DNA of 64,000 nucleotides from G963665405 sp963665405. GTDB lineage: Bacteria > Chloroflexota > Dehalococcoidia > Lucifugimonadales > G963665405. The translations under genes were made by a program, and so were the position numbers. Positions 27,164 through 37,311 of this stretch are shown here, one piece after another (positions within the stretch are counted from its first letter, which is position 1; the number at the start of each line of letters is the position of its first letter). The DNA lies in NCBI GenBank assembly GCA_963665405.2, contig OY762261.2, forward strand, positions 868,001-932,000, read 5' to 3'. The notes under the pieces are model-generated. The model did no database searches. It was not told where the DNA came from and saw only the letters and a program-made list of their open reading frames with translations.

Positions 27164-28342
27164 CTACTTGAACAGTGTAGCCGGACGTCCCATGATCTGC
27201 TGGAAGCGACGGAGGAAGCTGGCGGCCACGGCCCCATCGACGACCTGGTGATCGGTCGTCAGGGTGACCGTCATCATCTCCCGGACGGCGATCTCCCCAT
27301 CGACCACCACGGGCTTCTCGACGCTCCGGCCGATCCCCAAGATCGCGCTCTGACCACGATTCAGGATAGGGGTGAAGGCGTCCACCGACCCCAGAACGCT
27401 GATCGTAAAGGTCCCGCCGGCCAGCTCGTCGGGCGACAGCTTTCCGTCGCGAGCGCGCTCAGACAGGTCCTCCAGCTCCGTGGCAATCTCCCCGATCGAC
27501 TTCTTGCCGACGCTCTTGATGACCGGGACGATAAGCCCTTCACTCAACGCCACCGCCACGCCGACGTTGACCTCGTCGAAGTAGAGGATCTCGCCCCCCG
27601 CGAGGATCGTGTTGCAGGCTGGAACCCGTTTGAGCGTCTCTGCACAAGCCTTGATGAGCACGTGGGCCAGGGCGACCGGTTTGCCGCTCTGCTCGGAGGC
27701 CTCCCGCCTCGCCCGTTGCGCCTCGGTTACATCGAGTTCGAGCGCAAACGAGAGCTGGGCCGTCTGGGCGAGGCTGGACCGCATGTGATCGCCGATAGAC
27801 TTTCGCACGCCCGCGAACGGCACCACCTTGGACGGCTCCGGCAGGCCCGGTGGACGGCTCGGCTCCGCCGCAGGCGTCTCCTTGTCGGCGTGGGCTCGCA
27901 CGTCGGCCTCGACGACGCGGCCGCGCGGGCCGGTAGGCGTCACCTGCGTCAGATCCACTCCCAGGCTGGCAGCCAGCTTTCGCGCCCCGGGAGTCGAGGC
28001 AACCTCGCCGCCAGGGCCTGCCGGTCGAGATGGTCGCCGGGCGGCTCGCCGCTCGGGCGCTGCCGCGGCCGGCACCGGCTCGGGGGGCGCCTCCGGCACC
28101 GCCTCCCCCTCGGCAAGCAGATATCCCAGAAGGCCGTCGACGGGAATGATCGCCCCATCGGCAACGACGGTATGGAGTATCCCCGCCTCGGTCGCCTCCA
28201 GCTCGTAGTTCAGCTTCTCCGTCTCGATCTCGGCGAGCACCTCACCCTGTTTGACAGAATCACCGGCCGACTTGGACCACCGCGTGACGGTCCCTTCGGT
28301 CATCACCATGCCGAGCTTGGGCATTACGATCGAAACAGCCAT
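27164..28342 (-). CDS. 2-oxoacid dehydrogenase E2 (dihydrolipoyl acyltransferase)
   Basis: This is the core acyltransferase of a pyruvate, acetoin or branched-chain dehydrogenase complex. It contains one lipoyl domain (residues 1-80) with lipoyl-lysine K43 in EIETEKLNYE, a Pro/Ala linker, a peripheral-subunit-binding domain (STPGARKLAASLGVDLTQV, about 118-150) and a C-terminal catalytic domain ending with TTDHQVVDGAVAASFL, which keeps the catalytic His and Asp of the DHxxxDG motif. The start lies 13 bp after the E1 beta stop. No E3 (lipoamide dehydrogenase) gene is in the window. The substrate cannot be fixed from sequence. Confidence 0.92.
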   Translation of the reverse strand: MAVSIVMPKLGMVMTEGTVTRWSKSAGDSVKQGEVLAEIETEKLNYELEATEAGILHTVVADGAIIPVDGLLGYLLAEGEAVPEAPPEPVPAAAAPERRAARRPSRPAGPGGEVASTPGARKLAASLGVDLTQVTPTGPRGRVVEADVRAHADKETPAAEPSRPPGLPEPSKVVPFAGVRKSIGDHMRSSLAQTAQLSFALELDVTEAQRARREASEQSGKPVALAHVLIKACAETLKRVPACNTILAGGEILYFDEVNVGVAVALSEGLIVPVIKSVGKKSIGEIATELEDLSERARDGKLSPDELAGGTFTISVLGSVDAFTPILNRGQSAILGIGRSVEKPVVVDGEIAVREMMTVTLTTDHQVVDGAVAASFLRRFQQIMGRPATLFK

Positions 28343-28355
28343 GAGCTAAACCCTT

Positions 28356-29390
28356 CTACTCGAGTAGTGTGAGCGCGGCCTCGAAGATCCTCTCCCTGGA
28401 GACTAGATACGCCGATTCCAGGGGCGGGCTGTACGGCACGGGCGCGTGCGGGGCCATGACACGCTTGGGCGGCGCGTCCAGGTAGTCGAACGCCTGCTCG
28501 GCTACCCGCGCCGAGATCTCCGACGCCACGCTGCAGTGCGGATAGTCCTCGTCGGTTATCACGATCTTCCTGGTCTTCCTTACAGAAGCAAGGACCGTCT
28601 CTTCATCGATCGGAGACACCGAGAGAAGGTCCACCACCTCGGCCGAATAGCCCCTGGCCTCCAGGTCGTCAGCCGCCTCCAGGCAGCTGGGGGTGGTTGC
28701 GCCGATCCCGACCAGCGTCAGGTCGGAGCCCTCTCTGCGCACCCGGGCCCTGCCGATCGGAAACTCGAAGGGCTCCTCGGGCACCTCTTCGTCGTCGCGG
28801 AGACCCATGAGACTGATGTTGCTGAATACGACGACGGGATCGTCGTCCCGGATTGCGGCGGTGAGCAGGCCCTTGGCGGAATAGGGGTTGGACGGGACCA
28901 CGCACTTCAGGCCCGGAATGTGGGCGAACAGGGCATAAAGGGTCTCCGAGTGCTGCGCCGCCGAGCCGTGCCCCGCACCGGTTGCCGCCAATATCGTCAG
29001 CGGGACCTTCACCTTGCCACCGAACATATAGTGCATCTTGGCGGCGTTGTTGATGATCTGGTCGGCGCACACGCCGACGAAGCCGACGAACATCAGGTCG
29101 ACGATGGGACGCAGCCCCGTCGCCGCCGCACCGACGCCTGCCCCTATGAACCCGGCCTCGGAGATCGGCGTGTCCCGTATGCGCTCCGGGCCGAACTGCT
29201 GGATCAGCCCCTTCGTGAGCGCGAACGACCCGCCGAAGTGGTCGATGAAGCCCAGGTGGGCCCGGCCGGCCGCCCCCGCCACATCCTCGCCCATCACGAA
29301 GATCGTCTGATCGCGCTCCATCTCCTGGCGGATGGCCTCGTTGAACGCCTGCCGGAACGTTACATTCCTTGTGGCGGTAGTCTGCGTCAC
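28356..29390 (-). CDS. 2-oxoacid dehydrogenase E1 beta (copy 1)
   Basis: This is the beta subunit of the thiamine-diphosphate E1 component. Key segments are FVMGEDVAGAAG, RIRDTPISEAGFIGAGVGAA, PIVDLMFVGF, SAAQHSETLYALFAHIPGLK (with the catalytic His) and VVPSNPYSAKGLL. At 344 residues it is full length. It is adjacent to E2 and is clearly paralogous to the E1 beta copy at 30.7-31.7 kb. purM lies between the two copies. It may pair with the single E1 alpha to give a second substrate specificity. Confidence 0.92.
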   Translation of the reverse strand: MTQTTATRNVTFRQAFNEAIRQEMERDQTIFVMGEDVAGAAGRAHLGFIDHFGGSFALTKGLIQQFGPERIRDTPISEAGFIGAGVGAAATGLRPIVDLMFVGFVGVCADQIINNAAKMHYMFGGKVKVPLTILAATGAGHGSAAQHSETLYALFAHIPGLKCVVPSNPYSAKGLLTAAIRDDDPVVVFSNISLMGLRDDEEVPEEPFEFPIGRARVRREGSDLTLVGIGATTPSCLEAADDLEARGYSAEVVDLLSVSPIDEETVLASVRKTRKIVITDEDYPHCSVASEISARVAEQAFDYLDAPPKRVMAPHAPVPYSPPLESAYLVSRERIFEAALTLLE

Positions 29391-29417
29391 TTCTGTTTCC
29401 TGGCCAGAGCGGAGCCC

Positions 29418-30515
29418 CTAGACCTTGTGAAATCCCTCGCCCATGTTCCCTTCGAGCCCTACCGGATCGAGCCTGACGGTCCGGCTCGGGTCGTCGGTTG
29501 CATGGCCGATCCTGATGGCCTCCAGGCCGTGCTGCGCTACTACTTCCAGGGCACGCGACTCGGCCTGAGGGGCGACGATGGCGCAAAAGCCCACGCCCAT
29601 GTTGAACACCTCGTACATCTCCTCGTCCCGCACCCGAGCCAGATCCTGGATCAGGCCGAAGACGGGCTGTGGCGCGGGCAGACGGTCGATCGCATACCCT
29701 ACGTCAGCCCCCAGACGCGGCAGCTTCAGGAAGCCTCCCCCGGTGATGTGGGCGAGGCCGCGCAGCTCGATCCCCGCCGCCCTCATCGCCATCACCGGCT
29801 CGACGTATATATTGCTTGGCCGCAGCAGCTCCTCTCCGACTGTGCCTTCCAGTCCGGTTGGCCGCTCATCCAGGCTGCCAAGATGATCCGGGTCGATCTC
29901 GAACGCCCTCCGCGCCAGGCTGAGCCCGTTGCAGTGAACTCCCGAGCTCGCCAGTCCGATTATCGGGTCGCCCGGCTCGATCCGCTCTCCGGTAACGGCG
30001 GCTTCGGGAGAGAGCTGTCCCACGCCGGTGCCCACCAGATCGAAGCCCATGCCAGGGCCACGCTGCTGAATGACATCGGGCAGGACCGCGATCTCGCCTC
30101 CGCTGATCGTGATCCTTGCCCGTCTTGCGCCCTCTCGGAGACCCTTGCCAACATCGCCGATCGCGGTCTCGTCGACGCCGTGAACGCCCAGGTAGTCCAC
30201 CATGGTAATGGGCTCGGCGCCGACGCACAGTACGTCGTTGACGTTGCACGCAACACAGTCGATGCCGATCGTGTCGTACCGCCCCATCCACTGGGCGATG
30301 AGCGACTTGGTGCCTACTCCGTCTGTGGAGACCGCGATCCAGGTGGGGCCCAGATCGACGATAGCGGCAAAGTGGCCTATGTCGGTCCGGGTGCTCGGTC
30401 GAAATCCAAGCGTCGGCCGGAGCTCCTCCACGAGGTTCTTGAGCGCCGCGTCGACGGTCCGGACGTCCACCCCAGACGCCCGGTAGGACTCAAGATCGAG
30501 GCGTGCGCTGCTCAC
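29418..30515 (-). CDS. purM: Phosphoribosylformylglycinamidine cyclo-ligase (AIR synthetase)
   Basis: This is the purine biosynthesis enzyme that makes AIR from FGAM with ATP. The N-terminal ATP-site region (STDGVGTKSLIAQ), DCVACNVNDVLCVGAEP, SSGVHCNGLSLAR, AHITGGGFLKLPR and EVFNMGVGFCAIV are the PurM landmarks. The usual GGETAEMPG reads GGEIAVLPD here, a departure also seen in some PurM-like proteins, so some doubt remains. It sits 28 bp before E1 beta copy 1, inside an operon with no other purine genes, which is unusual. Confidence 0.85.
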   Translation of the reverse strand: MSSARLDLESYRASGVDVRTVDAALKNLVEELRPTLGFRPSTRTDIGHFAAIVDLGPTWIAVSTDGVGTKSLIAQWMGRYDTIGIDCVACNVNDVLCVGAEPITMVDYLGVHGVDETAIGDVGKGLREGARRARITISGGEIAVLPDVIQQRGPGMGFDLVGTGVGQLSPEAAVTGERIEPGDPIIGLASSGVHCNGLSLARRAFEIDPDHLGSLDERPTGLEGTVGEELLRPSNIYVEPVMAMRAAGIELRGLAHITGGGFLKLPRLGADVGYAIDRLPAPQPVFGLIQDLARVRDEEMYEVFNMGVGFCAIVAPQAESRALEVVAQHGLEAIRIGHATDDPSRTVRLDPVGLEGNMGEGFHKV

Positions 30516-30702
30516 TCGGTCCTCCTACAGCGAATTAGCCTGCGACGCCCTCTGCCACCCGAGAAAAGGGGTACGGCCGAGGACCGACAGGCGAGATCAG
30601 CTATGCCCCCACCCCTTGAGAAGGGGCGAGATAGAACACTTCGCGAACGGGCTAGCCGGAGTCGCTCCGGAAACCGCAACCGGCGTCGCCCGGAGCGGAG
30701 CC

Positions 30703-31737
<1,035 letters not shown>

Positions 31738-31779
31738 CTGTCTTTTCTCCTCGCTTCAGAGTCCCTGAGCAATCCCGGG

Positions 31780-32763
31780 CTACGGGTACTTGATATAGAC
31801 GTCCTCGTACAGCGTCTCCAGCTCCGGCAGGGGGCTGTCTATTGCGAACTTGGTGGCCTCGGCGACGAGATCTACGGCCTTCTGGGCGATCGCGTCGAGC
31901 TCCTGGGACGTGGCAACGCCCGACTCGATGAGGTGGGCGCGGTAGCTGTCGTTGCAGTCCCTGGCCTTGTAATACTCCTCTTCCTCCTTGGTCCTGTAGC
32001 CGAGGGGATCGTCGGCGCCGAAGTGTCCCTGGTACCGGTAGGTCCGGGCCTCGATGAGCGTCGGCCCGTCGCCGGCCCGCGCCCGCCTGACCGCCTCGCC
32101 AGCAACCTCATACACGTCCATGACGCTCTGACCGTCGACCGCGACGCCCGGTACGTTGAAACCGGCACCGCGGTCAGCCACCGACTCGCCGGCAAGCGAG
32201 TACTCGACGGGCGTGGACTCTGCATACCGGTTGTTCTCGCATACGAACAAGACCGGCAGCTTCCAGATACTCGCCAGGTTCAGCGACTCGTACAGGGTTC
32301 CCTGACCGGCCGCGCCGTCTCCGAAAAAGACGACGCTGACGGAGTCTTTGCCACGCACCTTGGCACTTAGCGCGGCGCCCGTCGCCACCGGTATGTTGGA
32401 GCCCACCACTCCGTTGGCGCCAAGCATCCCTTTAGTGATGTCGGCGATGTGCATCGTGCCGCCCTTGCCCTTGTTGGTCCCGGTGGCCTTCCCGAGCAGC
32501 TCGGCCATCATCTCCTTGACGCTCACGCCCTTTGCGATACAGTGGTGATGACTCCGGTGGGTGCCGAGCACGAAGTCGTCGTCCCTGAGGTGGGCGCAGA
32601 CCCCGGTCGGGACCGCCTCCTGTCCGATCGAGGAGTGCATGCCCCGCAGCCTGCCCGCATCGGCCTCCCGCTTGGCCTGCTCCTCGAACCTGCGGATCGT
32701 CTCCATCGTCTCGTACATCCACAGGAGCTTCTCTTTAGTGGGCGCCAATGTCGCCGTGGCCAA
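31780..32763 (-). CDS. 2-oxoacid dehydrogenase E1 alpha
   Basis: This is the thiamine-diphosphate-binding alpha subunit. The ThDP motif runs from GDGAAGQGTLYESLN to ENNRY near residues 155-185. Also present are RLRGMHSSIGQEAVPTG, GTHRSHHHCIAKG and the TYRYQGHFGADDPLGYR loop. The TTG at 32763 was chosen because an AGGGAGG ribosome-binding site lies about 7 bp upstream. An ATG at 32793 in the same frame would add 10 residues but has its GGAG too close. It is first gene of the operon, behind an extended -10 promoter. The overall sequence suits the acetoin/pyruvate E1 group. Confidence 0.9.
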   Translation of the reverse strand: MATATLAPTKEKLLWMYETMETIRRFEEQAKREADAGRLRGMHSSIGQEAVPTGVCAHLRDDDFVLGTHRSHHHCIAKGVSVKEMMAELLGKATGTNKGKGGTMHIADITKGMLGANGVVGSNIPVATGAALSAKVRGKDSVSVVFFGDGAAGQGTLYESLNLASIWKLPVLFVCENNRYAESTPVEYSLAGESVADRGAGFNVPGVAVDGQSVMDVYEVAGEAVRRARAGDGPTLIEARTYRYQGHFGADDPLGYRTKEEEEYYKARDCNDSYRAHLIESGVATSQELDAIAQKAVDLVAEATKFAIDSPLPELETLYEDVYIKYP

Positions 32764-32836
32764 GTTGCACCTCCCTGCTGCTGCTTTCGCCATGCTCCGG
32801 CCCCTTCGTCACGACGCTGGGCCCGACCGCGGGCAG

Positions 32837-32845
32837 ATTATAGCA
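32837..32845 (-). promoter_or_regulatory. Extended -10 promoter of the 2-oxoacid dehydrogenase operon
   Basis: The minus strand reads TGC-TATAAT about 75 bp upstream of the E1 alpha start. No -35 box is apparent. An identical TGC-TATAAT facing the other way lies 60 bp to the right. Confidence 0.55.
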
Positions 32846-32903
32846 CGGGCCCTGGACACCCGCTACAGCCTCTGTCCGGAGCCACTAAGGCGCGCTGCCG
32901 CCG

Positions 32904-32912
32904 TGCTATAAT
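32904..32912 (+). promoter_or_regulatory. Extended -10 promoter of the amidohydrolase gene
   Basis: TGC-TATAAT lies 34 bp before the ATG at 32947. No clear -35 box is seen. Together with the element at 32837 it makes a divergent pair with identical nine-base cores. Confidence 0.55.
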
Positions 32913-32946
32913 TGGCGCCGCATTCTGACTGAGGGCTTGCCAACAA

Positions 32947-34188
32947 ATGAGACTCTTGCTGCTGGCGGACAGGCTTATAGACGGCACCGGAGCCGCTCCG
33001 GTCGACAATGGCGCGCTGCTGGTTGAGGACGGCCGGATCAAGACTGTGGCCAGCAGAGAGAGCCTGGGCTTCTCTCCGGGCGACGGCGCCGAGGTCGTCG
33101 AGGTCAAGGGCGGGAGCATCATGCCGGGCTTCATCGAGGCCCACTCCCACATCCACTGCAGCGCCGAAGAGGACGCCTACAACCAGCTGATGACGGAGAG
33201 CGACGACGTACTCCTGATGCGGGGCGTGCAGGCGGTGCGGGCAGCGTTGAATTCGGGCGTCACGACCATGCGCGACCTGGGCAGCAGGAACCAGGTCGTC
33301 TTCCCCCTGAGGCAGGCGATTGAGGACGGTATCATCCCCGGTCCCCGCCTGATGCCCGCCGGGACGCCCATCACGACGACCGGGGGCCACTGCAATATGT
33401 TCGGCACCGAGGCCGACACCGTCGAGGAGGTGGTCACGGCGGTCCGCAACCAGGTCAAGCTGGGGGCGGACTTCATCAAGCTGATGACCACCGGCGGCAA
33501 CTTCACGCCCCGAACCAACGTAAGGGCGGCACAGTTTCCCGCGCAGACGCTGCGGACGGCCGTGGTCGACGCTGAGCGGCTGGGCGTCCGGGTCGCCGGC
33601 CACTGCCACGGGTCCGTCGGCGTCCGCAACGCCACCGAGGCCGGCATCCACACCCTGGTCCACTCGACCTGGCTCTCGCCCGACCCCTCGAAGGCCTTCG
33701 ACTACGACCCGAAGGTGACCGACACCATCGCCGAGAAGGGCCTGTACGTCGACCCGACTATCGCTATCAACCACATCAGGCTGGCCCGCGGGGCGGAGCC
33801 CATCGGGTATAGCAACGACGGCGATCCGAAAGGCGAGCACCAGGAGCGCAGCGAGATCCTCCGCGACATGTGGAACCGGGGCGTCAAGTTCGTCTCCGGC
33901 CTGGACACCGGCATGGTCCACGTCCGTTTCGGCGACTTCGCCTACACGCCAGAGGCCATGGTAGTGGACATGGGCATCAACCCGATGGAGGCCATCGTGA
34001 CCTGCACTCGGACGACGGCGGAGTGCCTGGGGATTCTCGACGAGACGGGCACCCTCGAAGCAGGCAAGCTCGCCGACGTGGTGATCGTCAACGGCGATCC
34101 CTCGGCAGACATCAGGGCGATGCACGACGTAAACACCGTCATCAAGGCGGGGAGCCTGGTCAAGCGCGACGGCGTCTCGCTGGTCTGA
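32947..34188 (+). CDS. Amidohydrolase (imidazolonepropionase/prolidase-like group)
   Basis: This is a metal-dependent hydrolase of the amidohydrolase superfamily, 413 residues. The metal ligands are visible as His residues in GFIEAHSHIHCS, a likely carboxylated lysine in ADFIKLMTTGG, His in VAGHCHG and HTLVHSTW, and Asp in FVSGLDTG. The C-terminal composite sheet returns with GTLEAGKLADVVIVNGDP. Close relatives are Xaa-Pro dipeptidases and imidazolonepropionase-like enzymes with broad or unknown substrates. A DapA-like lyase follows on the other strand. Confidence 0.87.
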   Translation: MRLLLLADRLIDGTGAAPVDNGALLVEDGRIKTVASRESLGFSPGDGAEVVEVKGGSIMPGFIEAHSHIHCSAEEDAYNQLMTESDDVLLMRGVQAVRAALNSGVTTMRDLGSRNQVVFPLRQAIEDGIIPGPRLMPAGTPITTTGGHCNMFGTEADTVEEVVTAVRNQVKLGADFIKLMTTGGNFTPRTNVRAAQFPAQTLRTAVVDAERLGVRVAGHCHGSVGVRNATEAGIHTLVHSTWLSPDPSKAFDYDPKVTDTIAEKGLYVDPTIAINHIRLARGAEPIGYSNDGDPKGEHQERSEILRDMWNRGVKFVSGLDTGMVHVRFGDFAYTPEAMVVDMGINPMEAIVTCTRTTAECLGILDETGTLEAGKLADVVIVNGDPSADIRAMHDVNTVIKAGSLVKRDGVSLV

Positions 34189-34249
34189 TCTCTTCAACGC
34201 CCGATCGAGGACCTCAGCTCCTCCAAAAGAGAGGATCAGGACCGGGTGC

Positions 34250-35203
34250 TCATCCCACGCTGGCAGCGGCTCTGACGCCCATCTTCTCCAGGATCCCGTG
34301 GAGGATGCCTCGCTCCCCGTGGGTAAGGTCGGCAAACGGTGGCCGAACCGAGCCCGCCGGGATGCCGGCGTATTCAGCGGCCGCCTTCAAGACGTTGGTG
34401 GCGTACCCGCGGAACGGACCGTCCACGAACTCCCAGAAGGGCCACTGCTTGGCATGAAGCCGCTCGGCGTCGGCGTACCGGCCCGCCTCCAGCAGGCTCC
34501 AGAACCTGGCCTCTCCCTCCGGCCAGAAGGCGGCAAGGCCGGTGATGTAGGACGAGGCTCCGTGCATGTGTGCCAGCGCCGCGGTGTAGCCGTAAGAGTT
34601 GTCCACGAAGGCCAGCCGGTCTGAGAACCGCTCCAACGACTCGACGTAATCCTTCAGGTTGGGCAGAGCGCCACGCTTGATCGACACGACACTATCGATG
34701 CCGGCCAGCTCCTCCGTGGCGGGCGTGTCCACCGTCCCGCCGATGTTCCGCCAGCTCTGGTCGTAGATCATCAGGCCGATGTCCGTCGCCTCGGAGATGA
34801 TCCGGTACCAGCTGACGACCGACTTCTGTGTCATTCCGTGGTAGTAGTACGGAGGCGGTATCATGGCGCAGCTGACTCCGGCGGCCGCGGCGTTCCGGCA
34901 CCGCTCGATGACCTCGACGTGGGACGTACTGGCCACGCCCGCGACGATGGGGATATCCCCCCGAGCCGCCTCGACCGCGGTCTCCACCACGGACCTGTGC
35001 TCGTCCCGCGAAAGGGTGTTGTACTCACCGGTCCCCGACGGGCAGATAATGAACCCCTTGCCCCTCGATACGCCGCCGTCCACGACGTGCCGAACGTTCT
35101 GACGCAGGGCGTCCAGGTTGAGGCTGTAGTCGGACCTGAACGGTGTCATCAGAAGAACCGCGGGGCCCCTGAGCTCGCTCCGTATCGCCGCGTAGTCCAT
35201 CAT
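34250..35203 (-). CDS. DapA/N-acetylneuraminate-lyase family aldolase
   Basis: This is a Schiff-base class I aldolase or dehydratase of the dihydrodipicolinate synthase family. K176 in SVVSIKRGAL is the Schiff-base lysine and Y147 in LMIYDQSW the catalytic tyrosine. The GTGEYNTLSRDEH segment near residues 57-69 replaces the usual GTTGE(S/F)..L. The 317 residues are slightly longer than DapA, and no lysine genes are near, so a sugar-acid or hydroxy-oxo-acid substrate is more likely than lysine synthesis. A leader element lies directly upstream of the start. Confidence 0.85.
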   Translation of the reverse strand: MMDYAAIRSELRGPAVLLMTPFRSDYSLNLDALRQNVRHVVDGGVSRGKGFIICPSGTGEYNTLSRDEHRSVVETAVEAARGDIPIVAGVASTSHVEVIERCRNAAAAGVSCAMIPPPYYYHGMTQKSVVSWYRIISEATDIGLMIYDQSWRNIGGTVDTPATEELAGIDSVVSIKRGALPNLKDYVESLERFSDRLAFVDNSYGYTAALAHMHGASSYITGLAAFWPEGEARFWSLLEAGRYADAERLHAKQWPFWEFVDGPFRGYATNVLKAAAEYAGIPAGSVRPPFADLTHGERGILHGILEKMGVRAAASVG

Positions 35204-35220
35204 CTCAGAACCTCCGGTAG

Positions 35221-35310
35221 CTGCTTTCCGACCCCCCCGGGAAAGGGGCAGGAGGTAATCTGAGGGACACCCTCAGACTCCCGGCAAGGGGCTCCGCCCT
35301 CTGCACTCCC
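35221..35310 (-). repeat. Three-hairpin leader element, copy 3
   Basis: H2 is CTGAGGG-ACA-CCCTCAG at 35260-35276. H1 (GGGGCTCCGCCC) lies at 35289-35300. H3 (CCCC..GGGG) is toward 35228. The orientation matches the DapA-like gene, whose start is 56 bp from H2. Confidence 0.78.
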
Positions 35311-35358
35311 CTCCCTGATAATACCGTCACGCAGGCGCTCTTCGCCGACGAGGGACGC

Positions 35359-36483
35359 TCACAATCCGATGGCCTCCGCCACTCGCTCTCTCTGAAGGTC
35401 TGCGTCGCCCAGGCTGAGCTCGGCGGCCTTGGCCCGGCGCGTGTATAGCTGCAGGCTATGCTCCCTGGTGAAGCCGATGGCCCCGTGTACCTGGTGCGCC
35501 AGTGCGCAGACACGGCCGTACGCGTCTCCGACCCATGCCTTCGCGGTCGCGACCTCGGCCGCGGCGGGCATGCCCTGCGAGAGCCTCCATGCCGCCTGGT
35601 ACGTAACCTGCCTGCATCCCTCGACGTCGATGGCCATGTTGGCGCAGTGGTGCTGCACGGCCTGGAAGCTGCCGATGGGCCTCCCGAACTGCACTCGCTG
35701 CTTGGCGTATTCGACCGTCTGCTCCAGCACGTGCTCCGCGCCGCCCAGCATCTCGGCACACCGGCCGACGACCGCCGCCAGCAGGACCCGCTCCACCACA
35801 CCCCAGCCTCCGTCCACCTCGCCCAGAACCGCCGAGGCCGGAGTCTCGACGCTGTCGAGGACGACCTCGGACTGGCGTTCGCCGCCGAGGGACCTCATCG
35901 GGGTCCGGACGACCCCGGGGGCATCGGAGGGCACGACGAAGAGCGTGATGGCGTCGGGGGCGTCGCCCGTCCGCGCAGCTACGATCAGATAGTCGGCGGC
36001 GTTGGCATCCGGGACGAACAGCTTGGTGCCGCCGATTATGTATCCGCCGTCGCTGCGTTCGGCCGTTGTCCGCACGCCGGCGGGGTCCCACCGGGCACTC
36101 GGCTCCGTGAGCGCCAGTGTCACGATGGCCCGTCCGGAGGCTATCAGTGGAAGCAGGTGCTCTCTCTGTTCCTCGCTCCCCCCGTCCAGCACTGCCAGCG
36201 CCCCCAGGACCTGGGTCGAGAACAGGGGCCCTGGGAGGAGGACCCTTCCGGTCTCCTCGAGCAGGACGCACAGCTCCACGAGTCCTAGACCGGCGCCGCC
36301 GTAGCGCTCGGGGACGACCAGCCCAAGCCAGCCCTGGCCGACGACCTCCCGCCACATCTCCGGCGTATAGCCGCGCTCGTCCTCCTCCATTGCCCGGACG
36401 TACGACTCGGGGCACTCCCTCGCGAGAAACTCGCGCGCGCTGCCCCTCAGCATCTGCTGAGTTTCACTCAGTGCAAAGTCCAC
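35359..36483 (-). CDS. Acyl-CoA dehydrogenase
   Basis: This is a flavoprotein acyl-CoA dehydrogenase of 374 residues, oxidising an acyl-CoA to enoyl-CoA. It has an N-terminal helical domain (1-115), a central beta domain with LALTEPSARWDPAGVRTTA and the FAD-contacting region, and a C-terminal helical domain with QRVQFGRPIGSFQAVQHHCA and QVHGAIGFTREH. The sequence resembles the shorter, CaiA/steroid-type ACADs that often work as heteromers. No partner subunit is adjacent, so homomeric action or a distant partner is possible. Confidence 0.9.
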   Translation of the reverse strand: MDFALSETQQMLRGSAREFLARECPESYVRAMEEDERGYTPEMWREVVGQGWLGLVVPERYGGAGLGLVELCVLLEETGRVLLPGPLFSTQVLGALAVLDGGSEEQREHLLPLIASGRAIVTLALTEPSARWDPAGVRTTAERSDGGYIIGGTKLFVPDANAADYLIVAARTGDAPDAITLFVVPSDAPGVVRTPMRSLGGERQSEVVLDSVETPASAVLGEVDGGWGVVERVLLAAVVGRCAEMLGGAEHVLEQTVEYAKQRVQFGRPIGSFQAVQHHCANMAIDVEGCRQVTYQAAWRLSQGMPAAAEVATAKAWVGDAYGRVCALAHQVHGAIGFTREHSLQLYTRRAKAAELSLGDADLQRERVAEAIGL

Positions 36484-36612
36484 GGTGCTGTTCCTATCCG
36501 ATAGCTTGCGGCCGAGACACGACGAGTGAGGAGCGACGACGCCGAATCTGGAGAGGGAGGCTCCCCGGTCGGCGTCCCGGGGTGGCGCAACGAGAGGAGA
36601 GCGGAGGAGCGG

Positions 36613-36855
36613 CTAGACGTTTGGGCCGACGACCAGGCAGGTCACCGTCCTGAGTATGCCCCCGATTGTGTGGACCTGGCTCGTGACCAGGTTTCCAACC
36701 GCATTCAGGTCGGTGGCCGCGACGACGGCGATGATGTCGTAGGGGCCGGTGACTGCGTCTACGGTCTCGACTTCGGGCAGCGCGCGCAGCGCTTCCGCTA
36801 CGGTCCGCGATTTCCCTACCGCGGTCTCGATTAGCACGTAGGCCTTTGTAGGCAT
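36613..36855 (-). CDS. Stand-alone Lrp/AsnC ligand-binding (RAM) domain protein
   Basis: This is an 80-residue protein consisting only of the beta-alpha-beta-beta-alpha-beta ligand-binding domain of Lrp/AsnC regulators, without the DNA-binding helix-turn-helix. The sequence AYVLIETAVGKSRTVAEAL, then VDAVTGPYDIIAVVAATDL and GGILRTVTCLVV is typical. The ATG at 36855 was chosen over an open frame to 36978 because it begins the domain exactly. Such proteins bind amino acids and may modulate full-length Lrp proteins. Confidence 0.85.
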   Translation of the reverse strand: MPTKAYVLIETAVGKSRTVAEALRALPEVETVDAVTGPYDIIAVVAATDLNAVGNLVTSQVHTIGGILRTVTCLVVGPNV

Positions 36856-36979
36856 GGGGTCACCCCGGGGACAGTTTTTCCCGGCGCCCAGTAGAGCCGG
36901 CGCCCGGCCGAGCGAGCGGCCGATGAGGGCCCCTCGTGACGACGCCCGCATTGTACGGCCGGTGCAGAAGGGTGTCAAT

Positions 36980-37205
36980 TGAGGCGGCGCGGCCTCAGGG
37001 TCTTTTCAAAGTCCGATACTAGGCCATCCAGCATGTGGTTCCACAGGTCCGATTTTCCTGAGCGTAGGGACGCACGGAGCGTGCGACAACCCCCGGCCGG
37101 GGGTTCCGAAGGCGGCAGAGCCCCCTTGCGGGGTTTGGGGTGCCCCAATCCATTGGGTGGGCGGGTGGGAATAAGAGGGCACCCCAACGGGGAAGGTACG
37201 GGGGA
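36980..37205. other. Structured non-coding interval before flavin reductase
   Basis: The 456 bp between 36856 and 37311 has no convincing gene. It holds several strong inverted repeats: TGAGGC/GCCTCA (36980-36997), a perfect 18-bp palindrome AACCCCCGGCCGGGGGTT (37088-37105), TTGGGG-TG-CCCCAA (37135-37148) and CCAAT-CC-ATTGG (37145-37156). The GCAGAGCCCCCTTGCGGGG part recalls H1 of the leader elements, so this may be a diverged relative. Some of it may terminate transcription. Confidence 0.5.
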
Positions 37206-37246
37206 GAAGGGGGAAATGAAAAGGCCCTAGCGCGGCCTCCTCGGGC

Positions 37247-37275
37247 TTTCCATAGCCGGCATATGGAACTATAAT
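37247..37275 (+). promoter_or_regulatory. Promoter of the flavin reductase gene
   Basis: TTTCCA (37247-37252), a 17 bp spacer and a perfect TATAAT (37270-37275) lie 36 bp upstream of the ATG at 37312. Confidence 0.6.
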
Positions 37276-37311
37276 TCGGTATCGCGTTGGACGGGAGGTG
37301 CAGGCCGGATC

